Shown: positions 28,657-36,416 of the stretch, piece by piece
How positions within the stretch are numbered: the stretch's first letter is position 1
How the letters are laid out: each line of letters begins with the position of its first letter
Source of the DNA: Flavobacterium johnsoniae
GTDB taxonomy: Bacteria; Bacteroidota; Bacteroidia; Flavobacteriales; Flavobacteriaceae
Reading direction: 5' to 3'
Length of the DNA stretch: 64,000 nucleotides
Assembly (NCBI RefSeq): GCF_030388325.1
Contig: NZ_CP103794.1
Location: 2,294,001 to 2,358,000 of the forward strand
Notes under the pieces: generated by a model
What the model saw: only the letters and a program-made list of their open reading frames with translations
Database searches by the model: none
What the model was told of the DNA's origin: nothing
Program-made: the position numbers and the translations under genes

Positions 28657-28762
28657 ACTAGAGGTATTGGCCATACCTTACCACGAATAAGTGAGCCCAC
28701 GCCAATGGACGTGAGCATCTTGCTTATTCTCTCGTGGTAAATGAAAAGACCAATTTTCTAGT
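28657..28762. ncRNA. Rod-shaped structured element, candidate small RNA
   Basis: Nested pairing on both sides gives one long interrupted hairpin: actaga (28657-28662)/tctagt (28757-28762), attgg (28666-28670)/ccaat (28750-28754), a large internal loop, ttaccacga (28678-28686)/tcgtggtaa (28732-28740), ataag/cttat, and an apical cacg/cgtg. About 106 bases with a central bubble recalls 6S-type RNA, but strand and family cannot be fixed by eye. It lies between susC and the divergent XRE gene and could instead be a leader structure of susC or a small non-coding repeat. Confidence 0.35.
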
Positions 28763-28917
28763 ACGAGATTCAAAGCGAATGCTTCTATATTTTTAAAAGA
28801 AGTTTCGCAAATGTAATTAATAATGGAACAAATATAACAAAAAATATATTAAGTGGTATTTAAATGCTACAATATTTTTTTTCTAATAGCTGAAATTACA
28901 TGTTATAAATATTTCAA

Positions 28918-29166
28918 ATGGAGAAGGAGCAAAATAGCAAATTTTTAATATCATTCGGTAACAATTTGCATAAGTTTAGAACAGCTAAAAAACTGAGCTA
29001 TAGAAAGCTTGCTCAAATGTGTAATGTTGATCATAGTCAGATAAGTAAAACTGAAAAGGGCCAAAAAAGCATTCAGCTAAAGACGATTTTTGATTTGGCT
29101 AGAGCGTTAGATGTTCATCCAAAAGATTTTTTTGATTTTGACTTTGAATTAAAAAAAGATGAATGA
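28918..29166 (+). CDS. XRE-family transcriptional regulator
   Basis: An 82-residue protein that is almost entirely a Cro/C1-type helix-turn-helix: FGNNLHKFRTAKKLSYRKLA, then QMCNVDHSQISKTEKGQKSI as the recognition part. The short acidic tail adds little. Such stand-alone XRE proteins are common on flavobacterial mobile elements. It is divergent from the SusC operon, with a 495-base gap between, and precedes the RteC-like module by about 290 bases. It may regulate either side or itself. No operator was assigned to it with certainty. Confidence 0.88.
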   Translation: MEKEQNSKFLISFGNNLHKFRTAKKLSYRKLAQMCNVDHSQISKTEKGQKSIQLKTIFDLARALDVHPKDFFDFDFELKKDE

Positions 29167-29270
29167 GTAAAAAAAATATTTTTTTTGTTATTAAATGTGA
29201 TGGTTAGAATTATAAAAACTTAGCATTTTTTAATTATACTCTTCAATACTTCATTCTTTTTAAAGACATT

Positions 29271-29278
29271 TAACTTTG
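29271..29278 (+). promoter_or_regulatory. Possible -7 promoter element (TAnnTTTG)
   Basis: taactttg matches the Bacteroidota -7 consensus TAnnTTTG and lies about 180 bases before the 95-residue gene. A clear -33 TTTG was not seen. Confidence 0.3.
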
Positions 29279-29366
29279 CATATATTTCTAAAAGTTAAGT
29301 CTTAGAGCCTATATTTATATAGTATTTTTAACTATTAACCCAATTTTAACTTTAGGTTTAAATCAA

Positions 29367-29397
29367 GGGTACAACTTGGGTACAACAAAAGTTGTAC
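29367..29397. promoter_or_regulatory. Operator-like repeat (GGGTACAAC)
   Basis: gggtacaac occurs twice in tandem (29367-29375 and 29378-29386). The first copy also pairs with an inverted arm: gtacaactt (29369-29377) against aagttgtac (29389-29397). This compact arrangement 60 bases before the 95-residue gene looks like a binding site for a small dimeric regulator. Confidence 0.5.
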
Positions 29398-29456
29398 TTG
29401 TGGATAAATTTGTTTAATTGTTACTTTGATTTTTGTTGAAATAAAAGAGAAGTAAA

Positions 29457-29744
29457 ATGGATTATTCAAAACCTTTATCAGATTTTTTTCTGGCTATTGA
29501 AAGAGATTTCCGAATCAATACTACTCATATTGCAATATTTGCAACACTTATTCAATTTCGAAAAAATAGTGGGTCAATAAATCCTATACAAGTATACAGC
29601 TTTGAAATTCAGAAAATAGCTAAAATCGCTTCACCGAAGACTTACTATAAATGTATTGGAGAATTGCATGCATACGGTTATTTAACTTATATGCCAACTA
29701 AAAATAAGCAAAAACGTAGTAAGATATATTTTCATTTCAAATAG
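29457..29744 (+). CDS. Small protein of mobile-element regulatory module
   Basis: A 95-residue basic protein. The order of predicted helices, with IQKIAKIASPKTYYKCIGEL followed by a turn and two strands (YGYLTYMPT, KIYFHFK), looks like a winged helix-turn-helix, as in replication or transposon regulators. I do not recognise a named family. It is followed after 10 bases by an RteC-like gene and then an excisionase-like gene, an order typical of Bacteroidota element control modules. Upstream is an operator-like repeat. DNA binding is an inference. Confidence 0.7.
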   Translation: MDYSKPLSDFFLAIERDFRINTTHIAIFATLIQFRKNSGSINPIQVYSFEIQKIAKIASPKTYYKCIGELHAYGYLTYMPTKNKQKRSKIYFHFK

Positions 29745-29754
29745 GCGAGTAAAA

Positions 29755-30183
29755 ATGAAAAAAGTTAAAACATATGATATTATAGATAATTTTTTTAAAC
29801 TCGATACGAGATTAAAAAATATAGAAAGTCTAGTACAAACAAATGGATTTGGGAATGTTCAGGGCCAAGCCTTCTCTTGTAGTAATAAATGTAGAAGTTC
29901 TTATAATAAAATCGAGTTTGCAAATCTTTTCTATGTTTTAATGGATGAAGGTATTTTATATTTTGATTCAAATGATGCAAAAAAAAATCGAGGCTATTTC
30001 CAGGAATTTATAAGCGAAAATTTTACTTATAATGATAATGAAGGAGGCCAGAAAATAATAAGTACAATAAGTAGGCAGTTTTCTGAATGTAAAGGATATA
30101 CCTATAAGATGAAGCAGATAAAATTTTTAGATGAGTTTATTGCATTAATGCAAGAACGTCGAAGAAGGTTGGAAAACTGGTAG
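29755..30183 (+). CDS. RteC-like protein
   Basis: A 142-residue protein resembling the C-terminal part of RteC: FANLFYVLMDEGILYF, then FQEFISENFTYNDNEGG and the closing KMKQIKFLDEFIALMQERRRR. RteC in CTnDOT activates excision genes; this version is shorter than full RteC. A second, broken relative lies at 44952-45377 with the same layout, again followed by an excisionase-like gene. The pairing supports a role in controlling excision. Cys42 and Cys46 near the N-terminal third are of unknown meaning. Confidence 0.75.
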   Translation: MKKVKTYDIIDNFFKLDTRLKNIESLVQTNGFGNVQGQAFSCSNKCRSSYNKIEFANLFYVLMDEGILYFDSNDAKKNRGYFQEFISENFTYNDNEGGQKIISTISRQFSECKGYTYKMKQIKFLDEFIALMQERRRRLENW

Positions 30184-30225
30184 AATGGATAAGAAAGAAG
30201 ATTGATAATATGTAAAAGACTAGTG

Positions 30226-30507
30226 ATGATGAAGAAGGAAAAGTGTTTATCTTATGTAATGGAAATGAAGGAGTTGATAGAGCTTGTATTGGCAAGACTG
30301 GAAAAGATTGATTCAAAAATCAGCCAAGGAAAAACTTTGAGGCCTGATTATTACCGGAATGAAGATTTAAAAAAGATGTTCGGGCTGTCCAATAATACTA
30401 TTATAAAATACAGGCAGACAGGAGTCTTGCCTTATACTAAACTTGGAGATATCTTTTTGTATGACTCAGATAAAATCGATATGATACTTAAGGGAAATGC
30501 TTCTTAA
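30226..30507 (+). CDS. Excisionase-like helix-turn-helix protein
   Basis: A MerR/Xis-like protein (PF12728 type): RNEDLKKMFGLSNNTIIKYR followed by GVLPYTKLGDIFLYDSDKID, a winged helix with a Tyr-rich wing. The frame is open from a TTG at 30202, but ATG at 30226 (or 30229) is a better start. The copy at 45379-45663 is nearly identical across this domain and differs at the N-terminus. Such proteins bend attachment-site DNA to favour excision or regulate transfer genes. Seen here downstream of an RteC-like gene. Confidence 0.82.
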   Translation: MMKKEKCLSYVMEMKELIELVLARLEKIDSKISQGKTLRPDYYRNEDLKKMFGLSNNTIIKYRQTGVLPYTKLGDIFLYDSDKIDMILKGNAS

Positions 30508-30591
30508 CATGCTAATCTCGGTCTTATAAAGGAAATTTTTCGCTATTAGAAACTATCTTCCTTATAAGCATTACTCTTAGAAACGATGTAT

Positions 30592-30632
30592 GATTATTAG
30601 CTTTTAATGATGCATGAGTATTAGATCTTAAT
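30592..30632. repeat. Paired TATTAG...TTAAT repeat, first site
   Basis: Two imperfect copies of attagNttttaat lie 27 bases apart. The same two-copy arrangement recurs at 57513-57553 with about 80 per cent identity by eye. Both sites are in non-coding DNA of the element, one after an excisionase-like gene and one near the integrase. Confidence 0.4.
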
Positions 30633-30699
30633 ATTTGTGCTATTGTTCCATTTTAATTACATTGTGGATATTATTTAAAGTCACAATTTTAAAAGAAGG

Positions 30700-31170
30700 A
30701 TGGAAAAGCTAAAGCCCACTAAACAACTTGCTCAAAATCTGAAAGATTTATTGAAAGATATCGGCGAAAATTCAGTTTTATTTCAAATTTACACAAGAAT
30801 TCATTCAAGCGAATGGCAGGCATTCAAAAATCTGGAACATTCCGGCTGCGATATTGTCTTATTAAATCTGAAAACAAACAGGATAATAAAAATAGAAGTA
30901 AAGACCAGACAATCACTTTACACGACAGCGACGAGCAAAAATACAGAGGGAAAGCGACAATTTAATGTAACTAAAAATGAATACGATGAAATGGATTTAC
31001 TGATATGTTTCTGGTTTGACTATAATTCATATTTCATAGTGCCCAAGTCTGATCTAGGTACTAATAATGCTAATATTAAACTCACGATAAAGAGAAACGG
31101 AGAAGGGGGCTACGGAATAAATGATAAATTTTTAGATAAATGGGAAAATCTGACCAGCCTACTATTGTAA
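30700..31170 (+). CDS. PD-(D/E)XK nuclease-like protein (group I intron endonuclease type)
   Basis: A 156-residue protein with the nuclease core CDIVLLNLKTNRIIKIEVKT, that is Asp, then Glu-x-Lys, preceded by a helical N-terminus with a conserved-looking acidic residue. The layout matches PDDEXK_5-like proteins (PF11645), which include intron-encoded and archaeal Holliday-type nucleases. A single-domain nuclease at the start of an accessory cluster could act in restriction or repair. It is separated by 180 bases from the excisionase-like gene. The motif is clear; the biological role is not. Confidence 0.75.
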   Translation: MEKLKPTKQLAQNLKDLLKDIGENSVLFQIYTRIHSSEWQAFKNLEHSGCDIVLLNLKTNRIIKIEVKTRQSLYTTATSKNTEGKRQFNVTKNEYDEMDLLICFWFDYNSYFIVPKSDLGTNNANIKLTIKRNGEGGYGINDKFLDKWENLTSLLL

Positions 31171-31346
31171 ATTTTGCAACACTAAAGTTTTTATACTGTG
31201 AACCAGAGTATTTCGAAAGGCAATTTTATTAATTAGCCATGTTTTTTAATAAGGGGCAAAAACTAATATTCTGTTTCTGGAAAAGCTTTCTTATGCTTAA
31301 AAATTGAAAATAGCTCAAAATCCATCTTCTAAAGGCGCACTGGAGA

Positions 31347-31535
31347 GTGTCTGTAGTTTCCATTTATTCTGTAAGTCAAGAATTAGAGATTGATTTTTTT
31401 ACTCTGTTTATACTCAAAAGTAACAATGAAATATTAACGATTGTTGATGAATGTATTGAGCTAGATAAAAAACTCAAAATGAAGATTGCTTACTATGAAA
31501 AATTAAAAAATACCATATCTAATATTAAGATTTAG
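31347..31535 (+). CDS. Doubtful small protein (62 aa)
   Basis: A frame from a GTG codon with a helical, charged C-terminal half (DECIELDKKLKMKIAYYEKLK) that could be a short coiled coil. No good start signal is seen. A weak hairpin with a following T-run at about 31587-31618 could end a transcript here. The rest of 31171-31874 shows no credible gene. Confidence 0.25.
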   Translation: MSVVSIYSVSQELEIDFFTLFILKSNNEILTIVDECIELDKKLKMKIAYYEKLKNTISNIKI

Positions 31536-31874
31536 TAGTACTTTCCAAACAATGGATAGAATATAAGAATATAACTTATGACATATAAAGAGGTGCTGTA
31601 TGGCATCTTTTTTTTATGCCTATTAAAAATTAAAAAAATAACAGGTATTTATACGGTTATCTTTTCATTCCAAAAGAATTATTTTGCACTTTATAATTGA
31701 TTGATTACAGAATACTGTAGAATATAGAAAAAATTGTTATGTAGGTTTGCTGTTAATTTTTTCCAAAGACGTTTGCCAATCAAAATGCAGCTTCATGACA
31801 TATGTGGAATTATGTTTCTTGTATATCGATTATGTGCAAGAATAAAGAAGTTTAAATGAACAGCTCTAAATATT

Positions 31875-32039
31875 ATGTTACAACCAGCGAGTATTAAAGA
31901 ATATATGGATAACCTTGCTAAGAGTTATCAAGAATTTTCTGAAGGAAAAGAAAAAACTGAACTTTGGAAGAAGATTAAAAAAAATGCCAATAAATATCTT
32001 CCTAATATTGATATTGAAGAAATAGATACTGAAAAATAA
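31875..32039 (+). CDS. Small hypothetical protein (54 aa)
   Basis: An ATG-started frame of 54 residues (MLQPASIKEYMDNLAKSY onward) with a helical N-terminal half, a Lys-rich middle and an acidic C-terminus. The composition is protein-like and there is no better frame on either strand. The next small gene starts 15 bases later. Short antitoxin-like or regulatory proteins have this look, but no family is recognised. Confidence 0.45.
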   Translation: MLQPASIKEYMDNLAKSYQEFSEGKEKTELWKKIKKNANKYLPNIDIEEIDTEK

Positions 32040-32054
32040 ATAGCAAACCAATTT

Positions 32055-32270
32055 ATGATTTATTACAAACGGAGAACAGGAAGATTTGTGGTTACTAAGC
32101 CACGACCATGGGCTCGCGAAAATCAACATCATTTCCCAGGAATTGATTTCAAGAAAAATCACCCAAAAACAGATACCATTCAAAATTATTTAATAGAAAA
32201 TTTCAATTTTATGGTTGGTAATAATGATGAGCAAATATCTGTGTATATTCAATTTAGATCCAAACGTTGA
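32055..32270 (+). CDS. Small hypothetical basic protein (71 aa)
   Basis: A 71-residue basic protein with KPRPWARENQHHFPG near the middle and a strand-like C-terminus ending in QFRSKR. It follows the 54-residue frame by 15 bases, which suggests a small operon. No family is recognised. The proline-, histidine- and tryptophan-containing segment is unusual for a chance frame in such AT-rich DNA, which favours a real gene. Confidence 0.45.
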   Translation: MIYYKRRTGRFVVTKPRPWARENQHHFPGIDFKKNHPKTDTIQNYLIENFNFMVGNNDEQISVYIQFRSKR

Positions 32271-32446
32271 TGTTTAATATAAAATTTAACTTTTGAGTCA
32301 GGTTTGAATTAACAATAAAATTTCAAATCACTTGCTATCAAGTTTTATTAATATCTTAATATTCCTATAATTTGAAATAGAAATTTAACGTAATTCATTT
32401 CATATGATTAATGATAAAATTAACTTGCACTAATTCAATCTGAACC

Positions 32447-33166
32447 ATGAAAAAATGTGAATTTTCAGAAACTCAATTTTCATTCTGCTTTACTTTTGAG
32501 TACATAACTCGATTTTATCCTTTTGTACCATTGCCTATTTTTCCAAATACATATTGGGAGGGTAAAAAAGGTGGGGGTTATGACGTCAAAATTAAAGGTA
32601 ATATATTTTTCCAATTCAAGATCCCAACATATCACGATAGTGTATATCGTCCGTATTGGGATGTTTTCGGTCATGATTATTATAAAATGAAACTTGATAC
32701 CAATGGGAAACAGTACGAGTTATTAAAAGCACTTGTCAGACCATTTAATAAAGTGTATTACTCAGTACCAGAATTTCATACTATTACTGAGTTATATTTT
32801 AATTACTCCAAAAGTTCAATAGAGTCAAATTCTGGAATTTTTGCGTTAAATTATCTTCCTGCTTATGGTTCAGGTAAACATCATTTGATATTCAGCCCTC
32901 GGCATAATTGGGCTAATGTTTTTTCAGATCCCTATAGAATTGACAAAGTTCAAAATATAAATCCATATGAAATCTTTGCTGAAAATGATAATTTAGAAAT
33001 TACAATTTACAGTCAAGCATTACAATTAAGGTCGCTATTGCTTGAAGATGTAGAAAATTCAGAATTGTTAGAAGAAAGTAAAGATCCACAAACTTTAGTT
33101 AAAAGCGTTCATTCTCTTTTGCTAGCAAAGTATAATGTACATTGGTATCCAATAATCGATTTTTAA
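32447..33166 (+). CDS. Hypothetical protein upstream of the TIR-like gene
   Basis: A 239-residue protein rich in aromatic residues (many Tyr, Phe and Trp) and strands, with no signal peptide and no catalytic motif that I can name. A run such as GSGKHHLIFSPRHNWANVFS includes a GSGK, but it lacks the context of a nucleotide-binding loop. It starts the rightward accessory cluster, 109 bases before the TIR-like gene. Its position makes it a possible sensor in the same system; that is inference. Confidence 0.65.
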   Translation: MKKCEFSETQFSFCFTFEYITRFYPFVPLPIFPNTYWEGKKGGGYDVKIKGNIFFQFKIPTYHDSVYRPYWDVFGHDYYKMKLDTNGKQYELLKALVRPFNKVYYSVPEFHTITELYFNYSKSSIESNSGIFALNYLPAYGSGKHHLIFSPRHNWANVFSDPYRIDKVQNINPYEIFAENDNLEITIYSQALQLRSLLLEDVENSELLEESKDPQTLVKSVHSLLLAKYNVHWYPIIDF

Positions 33167-33275
33167 ATTCTATATTCAATAAGATTTTTCTGTTTTAATT
33201 AAACGATATCAAAAAGCGAAATATTTTTTTGAAGCTCTTTAAACAGTAAAAAAATAAGAAACTTTCATTCAAGTT

Positions 33276-34313
33276 ATGAGAAATAATTTTGCACTATTTT
33301 ATTCATGGCAATCGGATATAAGGAATAATTCCATACAAGGTTGCATTGAGAAAGCAATTAGAGAAGTAAAAAAAAAGTATGAAAAAGAGCTTAATTTAGA
33401 AATTAATATAGATCGTGATACACGAAATAGAACTGGTAGCCCAGCTATATCCGCTACTATTTTCAATAAAATAGATACAGCGGATATTTTTATTTGCGAT
33501 GTCACAGTAGTCAATAAAAATTGGCTGAACAAAATTTTGAAACACCGAGTTGGACCAAATCCAAATGTTTTAATTGAATTAGGTTATGCAGTAAACCAAA
33601 TTGGTTGGGAAAGAGTAATTTGTGTAAATGATCTACGATATTCAAATCCGGAGGAATTGCCTTTTGATATAAGAGGTCACAGAGTTACTTCATTTAATAG
33701 TTCAGAAGATAAATTTAAGGATAAGTTAAAGGGGCAATTATTACTGGCTATAAAGTCAATTGTTGAAAATTTTGAACAAATTGTAAAAGATCAAAACGAA
33801 AAAAACAACAAGTCTCACGATTTAAATTTATATCATAAATTTACCAAATTATGCAATGAAGTCACATTATTAGATAGTATTTCTCTTTCAGTCGATAGTC
33901 TGTTTACCAGTAGGTACTACTTCGAGAAATGGGATTTATTGGAGGAGTTTTACAAAATATCGGAGAATATTTTTATAGATGAATCTATAAATGAGTCTGT
34001 TGCAGTTTTTCTCGAAGAATTGGATACATTTCATTCCATTGTTGGGCAGGCTTTTCATTTGGATTATGAAAATAGTCAATACAAAGAATATTTATCATTG
34101 AAAATGAGTGATATTGAGTTGACAGAAGAACAGGAATTTGAATTTAAACATGTTCAAATTTATAAAGCAATAAAACAACCATACAGAAATGAAAGCTGGC
34201 AGGAGGCAGATAAAAGAAACCTTGAATTGCAACAGAAGCTTTTTGAACAAGGAGAAAAGGTAAAATCAGCATACAGAGATTTTGTTATGATTGTTAAAAA
34301 GAAGTTGTTATAA
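33276..34313 (+). CDS. TIR-like / nucleotide-hydrolase-fold effector candidate
   Basis: The first 165 residues have a TIR/deoxyribosyltransferase-like Rossmann pattern: FALFYSWQSD at the first strand (6-14), INIDRDTR, ISATIFNKIDTADIFICDVT (58-77), and NPNVLIELGYAVNQIGWERVI (95-115), where the Glu of IELGYA is the candidate catalytic residue. Proteins of this kind act as NAD-cleaving effectors in bacterial immunity. The C-terminal half is helical and unknown. The gene ends 29 bases before a fused HNH-ABC ATPase. The fold assignment is moderately sure; NADase activity is inferred from the family. Confidence 0.7.
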   Translation: MRNNFALFYSWQSDIRNNSIQGCIEKAIREVKKKYEKELNLEINIDRDTRNRTGSPAISATIFNKIDTADIFICDVTVVNKNWLNKILKHRVGPNPNVLIELGYAVNQIGWERVICVNDLRYSNPEELPFDIRGHRVTSFNSSEDKFKDKLKGQLLLAIKSIVENFEQIVKDQNEKNNKSHDLNLYHKFTKLCNEVTLLDSISLSVDSLFTSRYYFEKWDLLEEFYKISENIFIDESINESVAVFLEELDTFHSIVGQAFHLDYENSQYKEYLSLKMSDIELTEEQEFEFKHVQIYKAIKQPYRNESWQEADKRNLELQQKLFEQGEKVKSAYRDFVMIVKKKLL

Positions 34314-34342
34314 TAATTTAAAAGAAGAGCTTAAAAGATAAT

Positions 34343-35572
34343 ATGCCAAGAGACGAATTTTCAATAGAAGTTAAAAGGCGACTTGCACAAAGAGCAGGCT
34401 ACTTATGTTCAATTTGCAGCAACATTACTGTTGGGCCTTCCGATGAAACCCACACTTCAGTGAATTTGATAGGAGTGGCAGCACATATAAGTGCAGCATC
34501 AGAGGGACCTGGCAGTAGGCGATATGACAGTGTTTTAACTTCTAAAGAACGAAGCAGTATTGACAACGGAATCTGGTTATGCAATACACATGCGGATTTA
34601 ATTGATGGTGACGAAACAACATACACGACATCATACTTAAAATTTATCAAAGAAACGCATGAACAGAAAATTAAATTCAGACTATCAGGTATTAGTGTTG
34701 ATAAGGGAGTGATTACTAAAATTGAACTTTCTAATTTTGGTCAAATAACAAGCCCTGTTGTATTGGAATTTACAGACAGAAATATAATATATGGCAATAA
34801 TGGAGTTGGTAAGACACTCATTTTGGAATTAATTGCCTCACTTTCCGATAAATCATATTTAGAGAGATGGACTGATGACAGGGAAGTTAAAGCCAACTCT
34901 TTTTGTAATGTTTATTATTTCAAAAACCAACTTGATAAATTTTCCCTAGCAATAGACAATAAGGATAGAGTTTTGTATTCATTCAACGATACAGAAATTC
35001 CTTTTCTTGTGCCAACAATGACCATTTTATTCATTAGTGAAAGCTATTGGGACTATTTGAGAAGTCTTACAGAAGATGAAAAAGAAGATAAAAGCCTTGT
35101 AAAACTACTGTCCTCATACTTTAGATTATCCGAAGATGAGTTTGTGAATGTAATTGGAGGTATAATGAGGGATAAAAAGTTTTTCTTTAACGATATTAAT
35201 TTTAATGAACAAAAGGACGATTTAATTGTTAAGGTCTCTGACAAATTACATAGTCCCGCTTTTTCATTTAGGGCATTATCAGGTGGAGAGCAAGACAGAG
35301 TTTTACTGGAAATAACATTAAAAATTGCCTATTATCATGCAAAATTCAATTCGACGATTTTGCTAATCGAAAACACAAGTTTTGGTACTCTTGACTCTAG
35401 GGGGATTAATAGTTTATTTGACATACTGCGAAATGAACAACCAAATTTTCAATTTTTCTTTACAACAATCCCAAATACAGATTATGATGTAGAGGGTTTT
35501 AAAGTTTATGAGTTGTTTGTGACCGATAAAAAAAATGTTGCTGTCCAGGTAAAGAAAAACATGCAAGACTAA
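34343..35572 (+). CDS. Single-chain HNH nuclease - ABC/SMC-like ATPase
   Basis: A 409-residue fusion. Residues 1-110 form an HNH domain: Cys22 and Cys25 (LCSIC), GVAAHIS with His48, and DNGIWLCNTHADLID with Asn75, Cys80 and His83. Residues 120-409 form a compact SMC-like ATPase: GNNGVGKT at 151-158, LSGGEQ at 312-317 and ILLIEN at 339-344, where the usual Asp-Glu of Walker B is Glu-Asn. Joining a nuclease and such an ATPase in one chain recalls Septu, which uses two separate proteins. It sits between a TIR-like gene and a UPF0489 gene with gaps of 29 and 35 bases, so co-expression is likely. Confidence 0.85.
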   Translation: MPRDEFSIEVKRRLAQRAGYLCSICSNITVGPSDETHTSVNLIGVAAHISAASEGPGSRRYDSVLTSKERSSIDNGIWLCNTHADLIDGDETTYTTSYLKFIKETHEQKIKFRLSGISVDKGVITKIELSNFGQITSPVVLEFTDRNIIYGNNGVGKTLILELIASLSDKSYLERWTDDREVKANSFCNVYYFKNQLDKFSLAIDNKDRVLYSFNDTEIPFLVPTMTILFISESYWDYLRSLTEDEKEDKSLVKLLSSYFRLSEDEFVNVIGGIMRDKKFFFNDINFNEQKDDLIVKVSDKLHSPAFSFRALSGGEQDRVLLEITLKIAYYHAKFNSTILLIENTSFGTLDSRGINSLFDILRNEQPNFQFFFTTIPNTDYDVEGFKVYELFVTDKKNVAVQVKKNMQD

Positions 35573-35607
35573 ACTCTAAATAAAATGGAAAATCACTAAA
35601 ACAAATT

Positions 35608-36336
35608 ATGGAGACAATTCTATTTAATGGTAAAAAAAGTTCTGATGAATTTGAATTAAACTTATTATGCAACGAGGGGAAAATTTATTTAATGGATAAT
35701 CATTTGGCTGCTAGCTGGTGTTGGTTAAAAAAAATAGATATAAAACAACAGTATAATTTTTTACATATTGATAGGCATTATGATTTATTAGATAGTCAAC
35801 TTGACAGTTGGATAGAAGCTTTACAGACTCAAAATATTAATATGGTCCACCTAACAATTGAGGAACTTGTTGGATTAAGATATGAGCAAAAAGATATGGT
35901 CAAAAAAAAGGATTTTTTTCCCATCTTTCGCTGGGATAGTTACATTACAATATTTGATAGGCTTTATCCTGGCTTACTAGCTTTAAATATTTTCGCTACT
36001 CAAAAAAATGGAGATCTGATTGATGAAATGGAAATTTCTGAAATTGATGCTTGGTACTTACAAGATAATTTATCTTACAGGGTAAATAAAACTGATCGAA
36101 AGTGGATTATAAATCTAGATATAGATTATTTCTTTACAAGTTACGACGATAACCAATATATTCAATTATATACTGATGAGTTTATAATTAGAATTGCGCA
36201 GGAAATAAGAAAATCAATGGAAAATGTTGCGGTTCTGACAATAGCATTAAGCCCTGAAATGTGCGGTAGTTGGGAGAATTCCGAAAAAGTTGCAAAATTA
36301 ATTTTGCAAGAGCTTGACATCAATTGGCAAATTTAG
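35608..36336 (+). CDS. UPF0489 family protein (arginase-like fold)
   Basis: This 242-residue protein has FLHIDRHYDL near residue 50 and INLDIDYFF near residue 170. These two Asp/His clusters match the metal-binding pattern of UPF0489 (PF12640), which is related to arginase and deacetylase folds. SPEMCGSWEN near the C-terminus is also family-like. The family has no proven reaction that I can state. Its place 35 bases after the HNH-ATPase suggests a partner role in the same putative defence cluster, perhaps as a hydrolase. Confidence 0.8.
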   Translation: METILFNGKKSSDEFELNLLCNEGKIYLMDNHLAASWCWLKKIDIKQQYNFLHIDRHYDLLDSQLDSWIEALQTQNINMVHLTIEELVGLRYEQKDMVKKKDFFPIFRWDSYITIFDRLYPGLLALNIFATQKNGDLIDEMEISEIDAWYLQDNLSYRVNKTDRKWIINLDIDYFFTSYDDNQYIQLYTDEFIIRIAQEIRKSMENVAVLTIALSPEMCGSWENSEKVAKLILQELDINWQI

Positions 36337-36416
36337 GAGACTACTTTTTTCTGTATGCTGTAGAGCAATAAATTATAAATTTTCTATTAAGGGAAATGTA
36401 ACAGGACAATCGGGCC

